Assembly (NCBI GenBank): GCA_013141065.1
Contig: JABFRR010000001.1
Location: 62,001-126,000 of the forward strand
DNA: 64,000 bases
Reading direction: 5' to 3'
DNA from: Bacteriovoracaceae bacterium
GTDB taxonomy: Bacteria > Bdellovibrionota > Bacteriovoracia > Bacteriovoracales > Bacteriovoracaceae
The notes under the pieces are model-generated. The model saw nothing but the letters and a program-made list of their open reading frames with translations. It was not told the DNA's origin and did no database searches. Shown here in pieces: positions 18,546-28,260 of this stretch (positions are counted from its first letter, which is position 1; each line of letters begins with the position of its first letter). The position numbers were made by a program, and so were the translations under genes.

Positions 18546-19574
18546 ATGAAACATAACTTTCTATTGGTGTTTTTATTACTAAGTCTTGGCTGTGCGAGAG
18601 TGCAAACACTCAATCTTAATCCACATCTATATTCTGAAACTCCTGTGCAGGTCTTATGGATCCAGTTGGCAGGTTTTTCAGAGGAGCATATTCCACTTTT
18701 AAAGTTTAACATTGCAGATGCAGCCTTTAAGACAAATATAGAACAAGTTGATTGTGTCGGAAAAATGTGGAGTTTTAATCTTTTTAAGTTAAGACCAAAT
18801 GCAAGCAATAGCTTTATGTCACAAATGGCCGGGACAAAAAATATAAATGGTTCATGTACTGATTATGAACGGGCTCCCTTATGGTTAAAACTAGAAGATG
18901 CAGGATATAAAGTTTCAATTTTAGAGTCTGGAGCTTTGGGTAATCAAACTTTAGAAAATGCAATGAGTTGTTCAAATAATAAATTTATTGATCTCAATAA
19001 AGTCAGACTTTTTCTCATGGGACCTGAAATCAACTCTAGTAAAAAAACGTTTCACTATCAAGATCCTCAAGAGCAAGTTGAAACTTATAAAGAGCCTGGA
19101 CTTTATTATGACCGCTCTTGCCAGAAGGGAACTTGCTATTCATCTCTTTCAAATAATTTTAAGTCTCTATGGCAACAATGGATAAAATCTTTTGACCAAA
19201 ATTTTGTTATCCTGCGGGACTTTAATTTTCAAAAAGCTTTATTGAAAAAAGATTTAAGCATGGCCAGAGAAACTCTTCAAGAAATTGACCGTTTAGTTGG
19301 TGAAATACGAAAAAATAAGAATGTACTCATTGTTATTAGTGGTGCTGAATCTTTACCAATTGAATTTCCTTTACAGGGAAAAGAGTGGGTTGAATTTGAA
19401 AGAAGTGGAAGAAATATATTATATAAAAATTCAACACTAACATCACCAGTCCTTGCTCAGGGACCAATGTCAGAAAATTTTTGTGGAATTTTTGAAGAAG
19501 TAGAAATGTATAATAGATTGATTTACAGACCAGAAGGGAAGAAATTTAGTTGGGATAATTTGAAACCTTTTTAA
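18546..19574 (+). CDS. Lipoprotein, possibly alkaline-phosphatase-fold
   Basis: Starts with a lipoprotein signal peptide and lipobox LSLGC (Cys at about residue 16 from ATG 18546), so it should be anchored in the periplasm; 342 aa. An in-frame TTG at 18534 has no better ribosome-binding site. Two segments recall the sulfatase/alkaline phosphatase superfamily: VQVLWIQLAGFSEE near the N-terminus and the helix-strand unit ARETLQEIDRLVG followed by NVLIVISGAES late in the protein. The catalytic nucleophile and metal ligands are not evident, so this is only a fold-level guess. Convergent with hslO. Confidence 0.55.
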   Translation: MKHNFLLVFLLLSLGCARVQTLNLNPHLYSETPVQVLWIQLAGFSEEHIPLLKFNIADAAFKTNIEQVDCVGKMWSFNLFKLRPNASNSFMSQMAGTKNINGSCTDYERAPLWLKLEDAGYKVSILESGALGNQTLENAMSCSNNKFIDLNKVRLFLMGPEINSSKKTFHYQDPQEQVETYKEPGLYYDRSCQKGTCYSSLSNNFKSLWQQWIKSFDQNFVILRDFNFQKALLKKDLSMARETLQEIDRLVGEIRKNKNVLIVISGAESLPIEFPLQGKEWVEFERSGRNILYKNSTLTSPVLAQGPMSENFCGIFEEVEMYNRLIYRPEGKKFSWDNLKPF

Positions 19575-19579
19575 GTTTG

Positions 19580-20416
19580 TTAGCTATAAAACTCAGAACG
19601 TTTTAAGAGATAAGCAGTCTTGCAGTAGTCACATTTAGCTTCTATTTCACTTTCTTCAGGGGCAAAAACGTGATCTATGCCACTGGCCCTAACAATCGTC
19701 CTTACTCCTTCTAGCATGCGCTCTCTGGAGCAATTGCATTTAAACTTAATTTCCTTAGAACCCAAATAAAGTAAACCTAAGTTTTCAAATTTTGTTTGAA
19801 TAATTGGTTGTTCAGTGGTGCCTTGGTCAAATAAATCTTTCACTTCTGATTCAATGTGCTTTAAATATTCTTCAATGGTTTTAGAGTAATTGGTTTGAAC
19901 TTTATTGACGTTTATTTCTGGTAACTTCATCAGCATAATACTTTGATCAGAATTATCTGAAAGAAAAACTTCGCTTCGAATCTGGTAGGATTCACTTAAT
20001 ATTTGATTAGCAACCTGGTGAAAATCAACGCCGTCGATATTAATTATCGAAGTGTAAGGATTACGCTCATCAGGCATAATTTTTACAATTCTGCATCTCC
20101 CGGTAATCTGACTTGGAAATTCATTAAATTCTTCAGGTAGAAGGAGTGTTCGCATCTGGCCTTGGTCACTCATTTCGACTTTTAAACGGAAGTAGGGATC
20201 TTCGGAATCAATATAAACACCGAGCCCTTCTCCGGGCTTTAAAAAAGCTATCATAGGTTGAAAGGTTAGAATTGCATCTCGGAAATAGTTAAAACCTGCA
20301 CCAATTACATGGTGAATGACGGCTAGATCTTTGATGAGCTTTTGCCCTTCAAGGAAGTGAAGAGTGAAGCCTTCTTTTTGATCAATAAAACTATACAATC
20401 GACTTTCTGGAAGCAT
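19580..20416 (-). CDS. hslO: Redox-regulated chaperone Hsp33
   Basis: Hsp33 is a cytoplasmic holdase switched on by oxidation of a zinc-bound Cys tetrad. The C-terminal redox switch is present as CNC (about residues 227-229) and CDYC (about 262-265), in the family pattern C-x-C-x(27-32)-C-x-x-C. The N-terminal part has the expected VIHHVIGAG and RMLEGVRTIVRASG-type segments. I prefer ATG 20416 (278 aa) over a TTG 15 bases upstream. Divergent from the addB-like gene with under 50 bases between starts. Confidence 0.9.
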   Translation of the reverse strand: MLPESRLYSFIDQKEGFTLHFLEGQKLIKDLAVIHHVIGAGFNYFRDAILTFQPMIAFLKPGEGLGVYIDSEDPYFRLKVEMSDQGQMRTLLLPEEFNEFPSQITGRCRIVKIMPDERNPYTSIINIDGVDFHQVANQILSESYQIRSEVFLSDNSDQSIMLMKLPEINVNKVQTNYSKTIEEYLKHIESEVKDLFDQGTTEQPIIQTKFENLGLLYLGSKEIKFKCNCSRERMLEGVRTIVRASGIDHVFAPEESEIEAKCDYCKTAYLLKRSEFYS

Positions 20417-20463
20417 AAGATATTTTAACAAAAAATCCCTTGTTTGTCTTGGAGAAAAAAATT

Positions 20464-22746
20464 GTGCTAGACGTGGTTTTTTATCAATCCAACCAAGAAC
20501 TTATTAAAAAACTAAGAGCAAAGTCTTGCCTGGTTATATGCCCAAGCCCTCAGATTGCCGATAATTTAAGACTACAGATTCCAGAGCTTGAGATTCTTAC
20601 GATTTCAAAGTGGATAACTGACCATCTCAAAAATAAAGGATTAGTGCGTGCCAGAAAATCTGAATTAATGATTAAGCTAGCTGCCGTTTGGAGGCATTAT
20701 TTTACCACTCATCCAACTTCACTTTTTTTGCAATCTTTTGAATTATTCACTGAACTTCGCTCAATTACACTCGATTTAGAACTATTGTCAGAGTTTTTTA
20801 AAGAGCTAGATGAAGAGATGGTGAAGTCCATTTTGTTATTTTGGACATTTCTAGACCAAGAAAAAATAATTGATGAACATCTCTCTTATAAAAAAGTTGG
20901 CGAAGTTGAACTAGCACAAAATGTAGTTTTTACCGGTTTTAAGCATATGAGCGGTGTGCAAATCGATATGTTGAGAACCTTGGGGGAAAATGTCGAAGTT
21001 GCGGTTACTTTTCCTGAAGCCGTTTATATTGAATCCTTTTCGACAGATTGGATTAGATGGTTAAGTCCCGACGGGGTAAATAAAAAAAACATTACCAAAC
21101 ATGAACAAGAGCTACTTGTTTCAATGATTCCAAAAGGAAAAGCAAACCTAGCTGTCGGTAAGTTTTTAAACATCAACCCGAACTATGATTTGGTTTTAGC
21201 TAGCTCAAAAGTCAGTCTGTCAGATTATCAAGAAGTTCATAAAGAAATGACTTTTTTTAAAACCAGCGAAGACATCTTTTTAACCGAAAAAAAAATGTTA
21301 ATTTCACTTTTAAAAAACAAAATCTCAACAATGGAGAGTCTAAACGCCGAGGGACTTAATAATTTCTTAGAATTAATTAAATTGGATTATGCGAAGAGTG
21401 GTGAGTTTAAAAAATACAAACTGATTCAATTATTTCAAGAAGCCATTGGCCTGTACTTTGAACTCTCAGTTGGTGTAGATCAATTCTTAATCGATATTTT
21501 AGAGATTGTGATTGGGCTGAATTCTCCACGAGTCTCTTTGATGAGCTTAAATAAAGTAGTCAATCACTTCATTTTAAATGTTAATGACTTAAGCTTTAAA
21601 GATGAAGATAAACCAGTCGTTTTTTTAGCTACGAGCAGTTTAAGTGGTTTTAGGTCTAATGAAAAAATACTAAGTGAAAATATGTCTAAGGCCTTGAGTG
21701 CAGTAGGCCCCTTAAAGCGAGCTGGATTAGAATTTCAACTTTATAAATCCGAGATTCTTTCTGTTTTAGATAAAAAAAATACGGTTTTATTAATTGAAGA
21801 ACAGGTAATCGAATCAGATATTGCATGGAGAGAAATACTAAAATCTTACAGCCTTGCCTCTTATGACCTAGGTATGAATTATTCAATAAAGAAAATTAAA
21901 GAGATATTAAGACCGAAAGTAATGCCTGGAATTTATGAACAAAAGTTTTTTTCTGCATCTAAGTTACAAACTTACTTGGATTGTCCAAGAAAATATTATT
22001 TTACTTATATAGATAAAATTGAAAATCGTCCTAATGAAAGAGTCAATCTTGGAGCAGATGAACTAGGTCAAATTGAGCATAAAATTATTGCCCAGTATTT
22101 TATTATAAAAAGTGTCAGCGATGTTGTGATGGATTATGAACATCATCGTAAAATCAGTGAACAAGCTTTTTATTCCTATGTTGCAGAAAGCAAGTTAATA
22201 ATCAATGAGTCAAATAAAATCAACTCACTGAATGAAGTGGTCCATTTTTCACTTAATGGAATTTTGTATTTATTAGATTTTTTCAAAATTAAAAAAGCTT
22301 TAAAAGTTGAATTTGAAACTTCATTGCCAGTAAACCATTGGCATGTGGTTGGATCAATTGATTGTATCGTAACTGGAGCAGATGGAAAAATTAGTATCAT
22401 TGACTTTAAGCGATCAGCAGTTGCAGTGGGAACAAAAGCTGAGACAATGACTTTTAAAAAAATTCAAATTTGGGTTTATTTACTTATTATGAAAAAAGCC
22501 AATTTTGAAATTGATTCATTTGGCTACTTGAACTTAAGTGAACCTGGGGATGGCAAGCTAATTTTTCATGAAGACGAAGCAATAAATTTAATAGATTCAA
22601 CCATTGAAAGATTTACAGAACATTTTGAGACAACAATGACCAAGATCAATTCTACGCAAGATTTCTTGGATCAACCGCGAGAAACAAAAGTATGTCACTT
22701 TTGCCCAGTCGCTCTTTTTTGTCTTAAAGGCGGAATCCTTGAATAA
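20464..22746 (+). CDS. addB: AddB-like helicase-nuclease subunit with Fe-S RecB-type nuclease
   Basis: Second subunit of a double-strand-break processing complex. The C-terminal third is a RecB-family PD-(D/E)xK nuclease: DCPRKYYF (about 505), SIDCIV and IIDFKRSA (catalytic D-x-K, about 645), then CHFCPVALFC (about 742). The Cys arrangement C...C-x2-C-x5-C is that of the Fe-S cluster of AddB. The N-terminal part lacks a recognisable Walker A motif, as expected for an inactivated helicase. At 760 aa it resembles the short AddB type. I chose GTG 20464, since GGAGA (20451-20455) is ideally placed; a TTG at 20440 is also in frame. It overlaps the addA-like gene by 8 bases. Confidence 0.8.
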   Translation: MLDVVFYQSNQELIKKLRAKSCLVICPSPQIADNLRLQIPELEILTISKWITDHLKNKGLVRARKSELMIKLAAVWRHYFTTHPTSLFLQSFELFTELRSITLDLELLSEFFKELDEEMVKSILLFWTFLDQEKIIDEHLSYKKVGEVELAQNVVFTGFKHMSGVQIDMLRTLGENVEVAVTFPEAVYIESFSTDWIRWLSPDGVNKKNITKHEQELLVSMIPKGKANLAVGKFLNINPNYDLVLASSKVSLSDYQEVHKEMTFFKTSEDIFLTEKKMLISLLKNKISTMESLNAEGLNNFLELIKLDYAKSGEFKKYKLIQLFQEAIGLYFELSVGVDQFLIDILEIVIGLNSPRVSLMSLNKVVNHFILNVNDLSFKDEDKPVVFLATSSLSGFRSNEKILSENMSKALSAVGPLKRAGLEFQLYKSEILSVLDKKNTVLLIEEQVIESDIAWREILKSYSLASYDLGMNYSIKKIKEILRPKVMPGIYEQKFFSASKLQTYLDCPRKYYFTYIDKIENRPNERVNLGADELGQIEHKIIAQYFIIKSVSDVVMDYEHHRKISEQAFYSYVAESKLIINESNKINSLNEVVHFSLNGILYLLDFFKIKKALKVEFETSLPVNHWHVVGSIDCIVTGADGKISIIDFKRSAVAVGTKAETMTFKKIQIWVYLLIMKKANFEIDSFGYLNLSEPGDGKLIFHEDEAINLIDSTIERFTEHFETTMTKINSTQDFLDQPRETKVCHFCPVALFCLKGGILE

Positions 22747-25700
22747 TCAAACGAGAATAAAATCGCCAAATGAAGAGCAATTATTGGCCATTAATCACAG
22801 CGGAGGTAAAATATTATCAGCTGGGGCCGGTTCAGGAAAAACTTTTGTTTTAATTGAACACATAATAAGTCGGCTTGAAGAATTAAAACAGGAAACCTCC
22901 AAAGACAAATGGCAATCTGTAATACCAATTCAAATTCCTAAAATTGTTCTGATGACATTTACTAAAAAAGCTGCCGGTGAAATGTCTATAAGAATGATGA
23001 AGCGTTTAGATGATTTATGTGATGAAACAAATGATGAATACTGGATGCTTGTTCGTCAACATTTATCAATGATGAACATTACAACTATTTCATCTTTTTG
23101 TCACAAGCTCATCGCTCAGGGAAATTTTTCAGACTTAAGCACTGATGTGCAAATTCTATCTCAGGTAGAGTTTAAAAATAAAATTAATACACTCTTCAAC
23201 CAATGGTTTATTTCAAAAAATAATAGCCTTGGTCAGGTTTTTGAAGCTAATTCAAAAGCCTTAATAAAGGCAATGATTGATATATATCAATCCCCTGAAC
23301 TTCGTATGATGTGGAAAACGCCAATCATTAAAAGTACTTTCGAAGAAGAAATTAGGCTTTACTTGAAAGGCATGTCTAAAGATTTGACCCTAGAAAAGTT
23401 GTTTGAGGCCGATTTGCCAGCTGATGTTGATGGTAAAGAAAAAACAAAAGGTTGGTTTGTTTTTCTTCAAGAATTTTTTGCCTTTAAAGAAAGTAATGGT
23501 GACATAGAAGCCAAGAATTTTAAAAATTATCTCTTGTGGGCTTCTCAGTTAGGGACTCTACCTAGAGAAACAAAACTTATGACAGAGGGCCATAAAGAAT
23601 TAGTAAAAAATCTCAAGGAATTTGTTGTTCGGCTTCGTAGCCTAGAAGATGATTTTATTACTTTTATTGATAATTATGACACTTATTGGAAATGGGTAGA
23701 GATTTATCAAGATCTTTTTTTATATATCGATAAATACTACTTTATTGAAAAAGGTTTCACTTTTTCAGATCTTGAATATTTTACTTGTGTGGGATTGAGA
23801 AATCCCAAAGCACAAGAAATTATCAGGAAAAATTATAATTATTTTATTGTTGATGAATTTCAAGACACCTCTTCGATACAATATGAAATTTTAAATTACT
23901 TAGTTGGCATTGATAACAAAAGGCTTTTTTGCGTAGGTGATAAAAAACAAGCTATTTATGGATTTAGAGGTGGGGAGTTACTAGTATTTGCTCAATGTCT
24001 TGAAAAACTGGGAGCCACTAATAATATTATCTTAAAAAATAACTTTCGCTCTTTCGGAAATATTATCAAATTTAACAATTGTTTTTTTGACCAAATCTTT
24101 CCATTGGGAGTTGAATTCGAGGGGAAGGATGGGCACTCTATTGAAATGGAGGAACAGGCCATACCCGAAAATAAGGCATCCTTTGGAGAAGTGGTAAGAG
24201 TAAAAGCAAATGTGATTGGTCTTGCTAGTGAAAAAGAAGCTAATTGTGATGCTCTTGAGGCCGAAGCTCTTTTTAAAATCACTAGAGAATTATTGGGAAG
24301 AGATGACATAGAGTCAGTATGCATACTCTATAGAAGACTAAAACCCAGCTCTTATCTTTTAGAGTTGCTTGCTAGAGAGAACGTTCCCTTTAGTGCTCAA
24401 GTTAAGGTTCAGTACAATGAAGATCCCATTATAAATCTTTTTATGAGATGTGTGGAGTTAAAACTTAATCGGCAAGATGATAAAAAATTACGTTCTACGC
24501 ATTTCCTTTTGTCGAATTTGTTTGAGGTTTTGGATATAGCTAAAATTAATTCAAAAAGAATTGATCTAATTACTAACATTTTCCTAGGTGACTTAGAAAT
24601 TTTAGGTTTGAGATTAGCTTTTCATAAACTGATTTACTCACTAGGAATCAGTAATTCTCGCTATCAAGACAACAGTCAGCTTATAGATTCAATTTGCAAA
24701 GTTTGCAATGAAGATCCAGTACAAGTCTATAATCTACTTGCCTCTGAGAGTGATGAAAATTACTCGCTTGAATTAATGAGTGGTCCACGTGCCAAGCGTA
24801 TAATTATCATGTCAGCGCATGCTTCAAAGGGACTGGAGTTCGATGCAGTTTGCCTGGGTGGCATTCATACAAATGGTACCCAGAAAGGAAAAACAGAAGC
24901 CGTAGGTAAACTGCCTAAAAGTTTTAAATGGAAAAAGCTTTTTAATCAAAAGAAGTTTTATAAATCTCCAACTTACTACATAGAATCAGAATTAGATCGG
25001 GCAAAAGAATTCGCTGAAAGTAAACGACTTTTGTATGTAGCCAATACTCGAGCTATAAAATATCTAACATGGGTTGATTTGAGTGCAGATATCAATGGTG
25101 AAAATACTGCATTGGCTACAGGATCAAGTCATTGGATTAAAGCATTCCGATTATTAACTCAGCCGAATGAAAATTTTGCTGAAATAGCAATGGAAATTAA
25201 TTCACACGATGTAGTATATCCGCAAGATGTTCCACTAATGCTAAAGGATTCTTTAGGGATTTTGACGAGTTCTTACGAGCAAAGACTGGGCATTTTTGCA
25301 GAAACATCTGTCACCACACTTGCTCAACTAGTTCAGTGTCCTTTTAAGTTTTACCTGTCAAATATTTGCAAGATTAGTCCTCCTGATCAAAAAAATCTTA
25401 AATCATTTGGATGGGAAGGTGATGAAACTGAATCTGAAATTGAAAGCTCAGCAGTTGCTTTTTATTCTAATAAAGAACGAGGAACAAAAATACACGCCTT
25501 TTTATCACAGCTCTTACTAGAAGAAGTAACTTTATCAGAGTTAGGAAGTGTAGATAAAGATAAAATTGAATGGGCCTACAAAGAAGCATTGAACGTAAAA
25601 AATAACAAAAATGTCATCAGTGAAAAGCAAATCAAGTTTTCACTTTTTGGACAAATGATTTCAGGAACTCCTGATTTGGTTTTTGAAGACTCAGATGATG

Positions 25701-25999
25701 TGCTTGTTTGGGATTTCAAAACGGGAATGCGTGATGAAGCCTCAGAAGAACATTATTGGTTTCAATTAATGTGTTATGGTTATGCTCATGCAAAACTAAA
25801 GCGATTTGGTCCGGAAAAAATGATCCCACTGTCTTTGGTCTATGTTGATGAAAAGAAAATTGTAAATAGATCAATGACACTTCAACATATTAACGATTTT
25901 CTCTTCGAGAATTGGCTAAAGACAGAGTCGCTTAATCAAGTAAATGTCCTACACTGTTCATCTTGTGAATACTCATCTTTGTGCCCACATCACGTTTGA
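22739..25999 (+). CDS. addA: AddA-like UvrD/RecB-type helicase-nuclease
   Basis: SF1A DNA helicase with a C-terminal nuclease, for resection of broken DNA ends before RecA loading. Walker A SAGAGSGKT is near residue 31, Walker B FIVDEFQDTSS near 372, motif III/IV IYGFRGGE near 405, and motif V SAHASKGLEFD near 695. The C-terminal nuclease has the metal-binding DFKTG (about 992). It also carries CPFKFYLSNIC (about 867) and CSSCEYSSLC (about 1071), so a second Fe-S nuclease cluster is likely; the classic AddA subunit lacks one. TTG start at 22739 with AAAGGCGG before it. 1086 aa. Confidence 0.85.
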   Translation: MNNQTRIKSPNEEQLLAINHSGGKILSAGAGSGKTFVLIEHIISRLEELKQETSKDKWQSVIPIQIPKIVLMTFTKKAAGEMSIRMMKRLDDLCDETNDEYWMLVRQHLSMMNITTISSFCHKLIAQGNFSDLSTDVQILSQVEFKNKINTLFNQWFISKNNSLGQVFEANSKALIKAMIDIYQSPELRMMWKTPIIKSTFEEEIRLYLKGMSKDLTLEKLFEADLPADVDGKEKTKGWFVFLQEFFAFKESNGDIEAKNFKNYLLWASQLGTLPRETKLMTEGHKELVKNLKEFVVRLRSLEDDFITFIDNYDTYWKWVEIYQDLFLYIDKYYFIEKGFTFSDLEYFTCVGLRNPKAQEIIRKNYNYFIVDEFQDTSSIQYEILNYLVGIDNKRLFCVGDKKQAIYGFRGGELLVFAQCLEKLGATNNIILKNNFRSFGNIIKFNNCFFDQIFPLGVEFEGKDGHSIEMEEQAIPENKASFGEVVRVKANVIGLASEKEANCDALEAEALFKITRELLGRDDIESVCILYRRLKPSSYLLELLARENVPFSAQVKVQYNEDPIINLFMRCVELKLNRQDDKKLRSTHFLLSNLFEVLDIAKINSKRIDLITNIFLGDLEILGLRLAFHKLIYSLGISNSRYQDNSQLIDSICKVCNEDPVQVYNLLASESDENYSLELMSGPRAKRIIIMSAHASKGLEFDAVCLGGIHTNGTQKGKTEAVGKLPKSFKWKKLFNQKKFYKSPTYYIESELDRAKEFAESKRLLYVANTRAIKYLTWVDLSADINGENTALATGSSHWIKAFRLLTQPNENFAEIAMEINSHDVVYPQDVPLMLKDSLGILTSSYEQRLGIFAETSVTTLAQLVQCPFKFYLSNICKISPPDQKNLKSFGWEGDETESEIESSAVAFYSNKERGTKIHAFLSQLLLEEVTLSELGSVDKDKIEWAYKEALNVKNNKNVISEKQIKFSLFGQMISGTPDLVFEDSDDVLVWDFKTGMRDEASEEHYWFQLMCYGYAHAKLKRFGPEKMIPLSLVYVDEKKIVNRSMTLQHINDFLFENWLKTESLNQVNVLHCSSCEYSSLCPHHV

Positions 26000-26011
26000 C
26001 TTGATCTTCTA

Positions 26012-26039
26012 TTGCTACAAGTTCCTCCTGTGTTAAAAT
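26012..26039 (+). promoter_or_regulatory. Candidate promoter for the barrel/TPR cluster
   Basis: TTGCTA (26012-26017), a 16-base spacer and TAAAAT (26034-26039) form a moderate sigma-70-type promoter 52 bases before the first gene of the cluster. It is the best match in the 90-base gap after addA. Confidence 0.4.
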
Positions 26040-26090
26040 AAATCAATATTCTTAAACTTTGGACTCGAGATATTTACAAGCAGGATGCGT

Positions 26091-26807
26091 ATGAAATCAA
26101 AAATTTTGGCTTCTTTAGTTCTTTTTACATTAACTTTTACAACAAATTTATTTGCTAGTGAAAAGGATATTTATGAATTTTCTTGGCTAGATCCTGACAA
26201 AGAAGTCTTCGTACTTCAAAATCGTAAATTTAGAAAAGCAAATAATTTTCATCTAAATCTGGGGGGGGGAATAACAACTTCAGGTGCCTTTGTTGATGCA
26301 ACGACAATACAAGGAAGAGCGGGTTATTTTTTTACTGAAGACTATGGATTTGAAATTGTCTATGCAAAAAATTCAGGAAAGGATAATGAAACTTCAAAAG
26401 GTGTCAGTGCTACAGTTCCAGGAGCGACAACTGGTTTTACTCCGTTTAGAAGAATAACTGAAAGCTATATTGGTGGACTTTTTTTATGGTCTCCTTTTTA
26501 TAGTAAGATCAATACTTTTAACTCGATTGTTTATATGGATTGGATTTTTGGGTTGGGATACGCTCAACTTAAAGAAAAAAATAATAAATTAAGATTTACT
26601 CAAGGCCAAACTGCACAAGGGATCGAAACACCCGAAACGCATACGGGTATTATTTGGCAAGCAGGATTAAAATTTTATATTGATGAGAGTTTTAGTATCA
26701 GAACTGATTTAACGGCCGTTCATTACAGTGCTCCTAATATTGCAACAGCAGGAAAGAGCTATAAATCGAATTTTGATGCAAGTGCTTCAATAGGGTATTC
26801 ATTCTAG
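26091..26807 (+). CDS. Outer-membrane beta-barrel protein (myxobacterial-type OMP family)
   Basis: Signal peptide (MKSKILASLVLFTLTFTTNLFA) followed by alternating strands with frequent Gly and aromatic residues and a final SASIGYSF strand, so an eight-strand-type outer-membrane barrel is likely. The start segment YEFSWLDPDKEVFVLQNRKFRKANNFHLNLGGG resembles the barrel family often found next to gliding and spore-coat TPR proteins of myxobacteria (recognition from memory). ATG 26091 is preferred over ATG 26085, as AGGA fits it. The codons for the LGGG motif lie in a run of nine G, a possible phase-variation site. First gene of the cluster; 238 aa. Confidence 0.7.
   Translation: MKSKILASLVLFTLTFTTNLFASEKDIYEFSWLDPDKEVFVLQNRKFRKANNFHLNLGGGITTSGAFVDATTIQGRAGYFFTEDYGFEIVYAKNSGKDNETSKGVSATVPGATTGFTPFRRITESYIGGLFLWSPFYSKINTFNSIVYMDWIFGLGYAQLKEKNNKLRFTQGQTAQGIETPETHTGIIWQAGLKFYIDESFSIRTDLTAVHYSAPNIATAGKSYKSNFDASASIGYSF
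26261..26269 (+). repeat. G9 homopolymer tract inside the barrel gene
   Basis: Nine consecutive G in a strongly AT-rich region, at about codons 57-60 of the barrel gene. Gain or loss of one G by slipped-strand mispairing would shift the frame and abolish the protein. It is the only G or C run of this length I noticed in the window. Confidence 0.8.
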
Positions 26808-26829
26808 TTGTCACGTTAGGAGAAAAATT

Positions 26830-28260
26830 ATGAAGCATTCATTTTTATTATTACCTTTGTTGACTCTTGGACTATCCATCTTAGGAAGTGCTCAAGCATC
26901 GATACAAGGGGCAAGAAAATACTATCAATCCGGTGACAAATCTCGCTATCCACAAGTCGCGATGGAACTCGTAAAAGCAAAAATGTATTTTAGTGCCGTA
27001 CCTTTTATAAAAGAATATCTTTCTTCGACAAGTCGAATAAATGATAATGCGGTTGATAATGCCTTGGACGATATAATTACCAATGTAGGAGTTAAGCAGT
27101 TTGAAGTATTGCCGGCCAATATATTGGAGAAATCAAATGCTCCAACAATTAGATATATTTTAGCTAGAAAATCATTCCGCGCTGGAAAATTTGATCAAGC
27201 CTTAAAATACCTCGATCGAAAAATTGAAGATTGGCACCCAGTTAAGCCCTTTGCTCTTTTACTAGAGGCCAGTACTTATTCAGTGAGCAAGAAAGAGGAT
27301 AAGGCAGTTTCAGTTTTTAGAGAGTGTATTGATATCTCTGAGCAACAAATTAAAAAAGAAGAAAATAAAGATAGGCTTCGACAGTTGAAGATTACAAGGG
27401 ATTATTGTGTGGTCGGGATTCCTCGGTCTCAGTTTGCCACTCAAAAATTTGATGTTGCTTATTCAAGTTATTTAGATTTACCAAAGTCATCTTATATCTG
27501 GCCGGAAATTTTATTTGAAGAAGCATGGAATAGTTTTTATTTGAAAGATTATAACCGCACACTTGGTAAGTTGGTGACGTATAAGGCACCTGTCTTTAAT
27601 TATATTTTCAATCCTGAAATTGAAGTATTGAAGGCACTTTCTTATATGGAGCTTTGCCTTTGGGAAGACTCAAAAAAATCTGTCGAAAGTTTTTATTCAA
27701 CATATGAAAGTGCAAGTTTAGGATATAAAAAATTTATTGATTCACTTGGAAAAGACTATCGACAATACTACTTACTGGTCAAAGACAGAGAAGAGGGTAA
27801 ATATAGTGAAAATAAAATATTAAGTTCGGCACTCTCATCTATTGGTAGAGATCCCGCTTATCTAGAATTGTACAGTGCCTTTACAAATGGAAAAGATGAG
27901 ATTGAACGGATGCGCACGCTGCCAAATGATTCTCTTAAAGCAGCACTTAATGAAAATTTACGTGAGTCACTTGGCTTACAAAGAAATCTCATTGGGAGTT
28001 ATATAAGAGGACAATTGCAACTATATGCCGCTCAGGTCGTTCGGGCATTTGAAGATATGTCTTATATAAATCTTGAAGTACTTTCAAAGAGAAAAACGGA
28101 GTTATATGAGGATGTAACTTTAACTGATAAGGGACGTCTGCGTGGGGATGTTTCTCACCTCAGAAGAACTGATAAACAATATTTTTGGACTTTTAATGGA
28201 GAGTTTTGGGCAGATGAACTAGGTGACTATGTCTTCTCACTCAAATCGGAATGTAAATGA
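26830..28260 (+). CDS. Secreted TPR-like protein of the envelope cluster
   Basis: 476 aa with a signal peptide (MKHSFLLLPLLTLGLSILGSAQA). The body is helical with tetratricopeptide-like pairs such as YILARKSFRAGKFDQALKYL and ILFEEAWNSFYLKDYNRTL, so it probably acts as a periplasmic scaffold. It follows the barrel gene after 22 bases with an AGGAGA ribosome-binding site and overlaps the next TPR gene by 4 bases. Gene order and type resemble the Glt-type TPR genes of Myxococcus gliding clusters; exact orthology is not established. Confidence 0.65.
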   Translation: MKHSFLLLPLLTLGLSILGSAQASIQGARKYYQSGDKSRYPQVAMELVKAKMYFSAVPFIKEYLSSTSRINDNAVDNALDDIITNVGVKQFEVLPANILEKSNAPTIRYILARKSFRAGKFDQALKYLDRKIEDWHPVKPFALLLEASTYSVSKKEDKAVSVFRECIDISEQQIKKEENKDRLRQLKITRDYCVVGIPRSQFATQKFDVAYSSYLDLPKSSYIWPEILFEEAWNSFYLKDYNRTLGKLVTYKAPVFNYIFNPEIEVLKALSYMELCLWEDSKKSVESFYSTYESASLGYKKFIDSLGKDYRQYYLLVKDREEGKYSENKILSSALSSIGRDPAYLELYSAFTNGKDEIERMRTLPNDSLKAALNENLRESLGLQRNLIGSYIRGQLQLYAAQVVRAFEDMSYINLEVLSKRKTELYEDVTLTDKGRLRGDVSHLRRTDKQYFWTFNGEFWADELGDYVFSLKSECK

